This document shows, one piece after another, positions 63,503 to 64,000 of a stretch of DNA of 64,000 bases; position 1 is the stretch's first letter; every line of letters starts with the position of its first letter. The stretch is from NCBI RefSeq assembly GCF_947507565.1, contig NC_089188.1, positions 992,001 through 1,056,000 on the forward strand, read 5' to 3'. The notes under the pieces were generated by a model. It saw only the letters and a list, made by a program, of their open reading frames with translations, was not told where the DNA came from and did not search any database. A program made the position numbers and the translations under genes. The DNA comes from Oscarella lobularis. Its lineage: Eukaryota; Porifera; Homoscleromorpha; Homosclerophorida; Oscarellidae.

Positions 63503-64000
63503 ATGTCTCAAAGTGTCAAAATTAGCCTATCGGAGCCCACCCCGAGAGCGTCAAAAATTGACAAAGGTACATTATATATCCTTATGAGTGTACAAGTAGC
63601 TTGTAGGCGTGAAAGATACAACGCAATGGCGTTAACGATTAGACTCGATCTGCACATAGGCCGCTATTTTGCCCCCCTCAGAATCTCTTACATCTTCAGA
63701 CGTTTTTTTTTTTCCTTTTGCATGTAGCCATTGCTCTCGTTCGAAAAGCAGCTATATCTTTGCCGGGGTTAAAGTTTTACAAGTTCAGCACTCTCAACGT
63801 CGGCGACGCAGCTTTCAGCGGTGCTTCGAATGCATTCACTTTGGAGGAGATTTCCACGGTCCTATTTTTTGGCGAAGGGGGCGTCTTTGAAACGCCGACA
63901 GAAGCCTTTTTACGGTCATACCCGGATGCTTTGGTACGTCTTTACGACGCTTCGACACCGGAATTTTTCCAGAACTACTCTGACAACGTTCTGGAAACTA
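63503..64000 (+). CDS. Start of an unknown gene (runs off the window)
   Basis: A first exon at 63503-63566 (MSQSVKISLSEPTPRASKID..) ends at GTACATT. A second exon starting at 63728 continues in matching phase to the window edge: AIALVRKAAISLPGLKFYKF, STLNVGDAAFSGASNAFTLE, EISTVLFFGEGGVFETPTEA.., ..LVRLYDASTPEFFQNYSDNV. No domain is recognised and no signal peptide is seen. A pyrimidine-rich tract (TTTTTTTTTTCC) precedes the acceptor. Confidence 0.6.

Overview
The window is nuclear DNA from a gene-dense animal. Genes are split by many short introns (mostly about 45-90 nt with GT..AG ends), neighbours share promoters, and the recognisable genes are animal ones: IFT80, AMMECR1, mitochondrial MCCC1, a vitellogenin-N/MTTP-like lipid transfer protein, LDLa-domain and LamG-domain secreted proteins, GT31 glycosyltransferases and a TKL-type kinase. 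A compact early-branching metazoan such as a sponge is my best guess. That is inference; no marker here proves it.

Layout. (1) 1-25 kb is a repeatedly duplicated cluster. It has four tandem copies of a gene family with an N-terminal LSM14/Sm-like domain and a C-terminal P-loop NTPase (2.7-4.9, 5.4-7.7, 12.7-16.1 and 19.0-22.3 kb). These are interspersed with HExxH metallopeptidase-like genes (one whole, two remnants), a LamG-domain secreted protein (one whole, one decayed, two stubs), a METTL25-like methyltransferase (one whole, two stubs) and a beta-lactamase-like serine hydrolase (one whole, one broken, one stub). (2) 24.5-36.2 kb is ordinary host territory: AMMECR1, MCCC1, an LDLa membrane/secreted protein and an MTTP-like protein. 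(3) 36.3-38.8 kb has no gene I can support, but carries a second copy of the MCCC1 5' region. (4) 38.8-46.1 kb holds a small unknown gene, IFT80, and a fused KDG kinase-KDPG aldolase gene sharing an 89-bp divergent promoter with IFT80. (5) 46.1-50 kb holds an orphan LSM14-like fragment, an ankyrin-repeat gene and a coiled-coil TKL kinase gene. (6) 50-57.5 kb is a triplicated head-to-head pair: a second branch of the HExxH family facing a GT31 galactosyltransferase. The first pair is decayed. (7) 57.7-61.4 kb has a 1032-residue type I membrane protein (Gly-rich, then helical, then TM) preceded by a truncated duplicate of its first exon. (8) 61.7-63.2 kb has two mirror-image minisatellite arms, followed by the start of an unknown gene that runs off the window.

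The most unusual content is the LSM14-NTPase family and its companion HExxH family. The two protein families are unrelated in sequence, yet several copies of both are bracketed by the same 14-bp motif just upstream of the start codon and the same ~75-bp element downstream. Copies decay in a repeated way, keeping both gene ends and losing the middle. Together with the tandem amplification this suggests a fast-evolving accessory gene system. A nucleic-acid-sensing or defence role is a hypothesis only.
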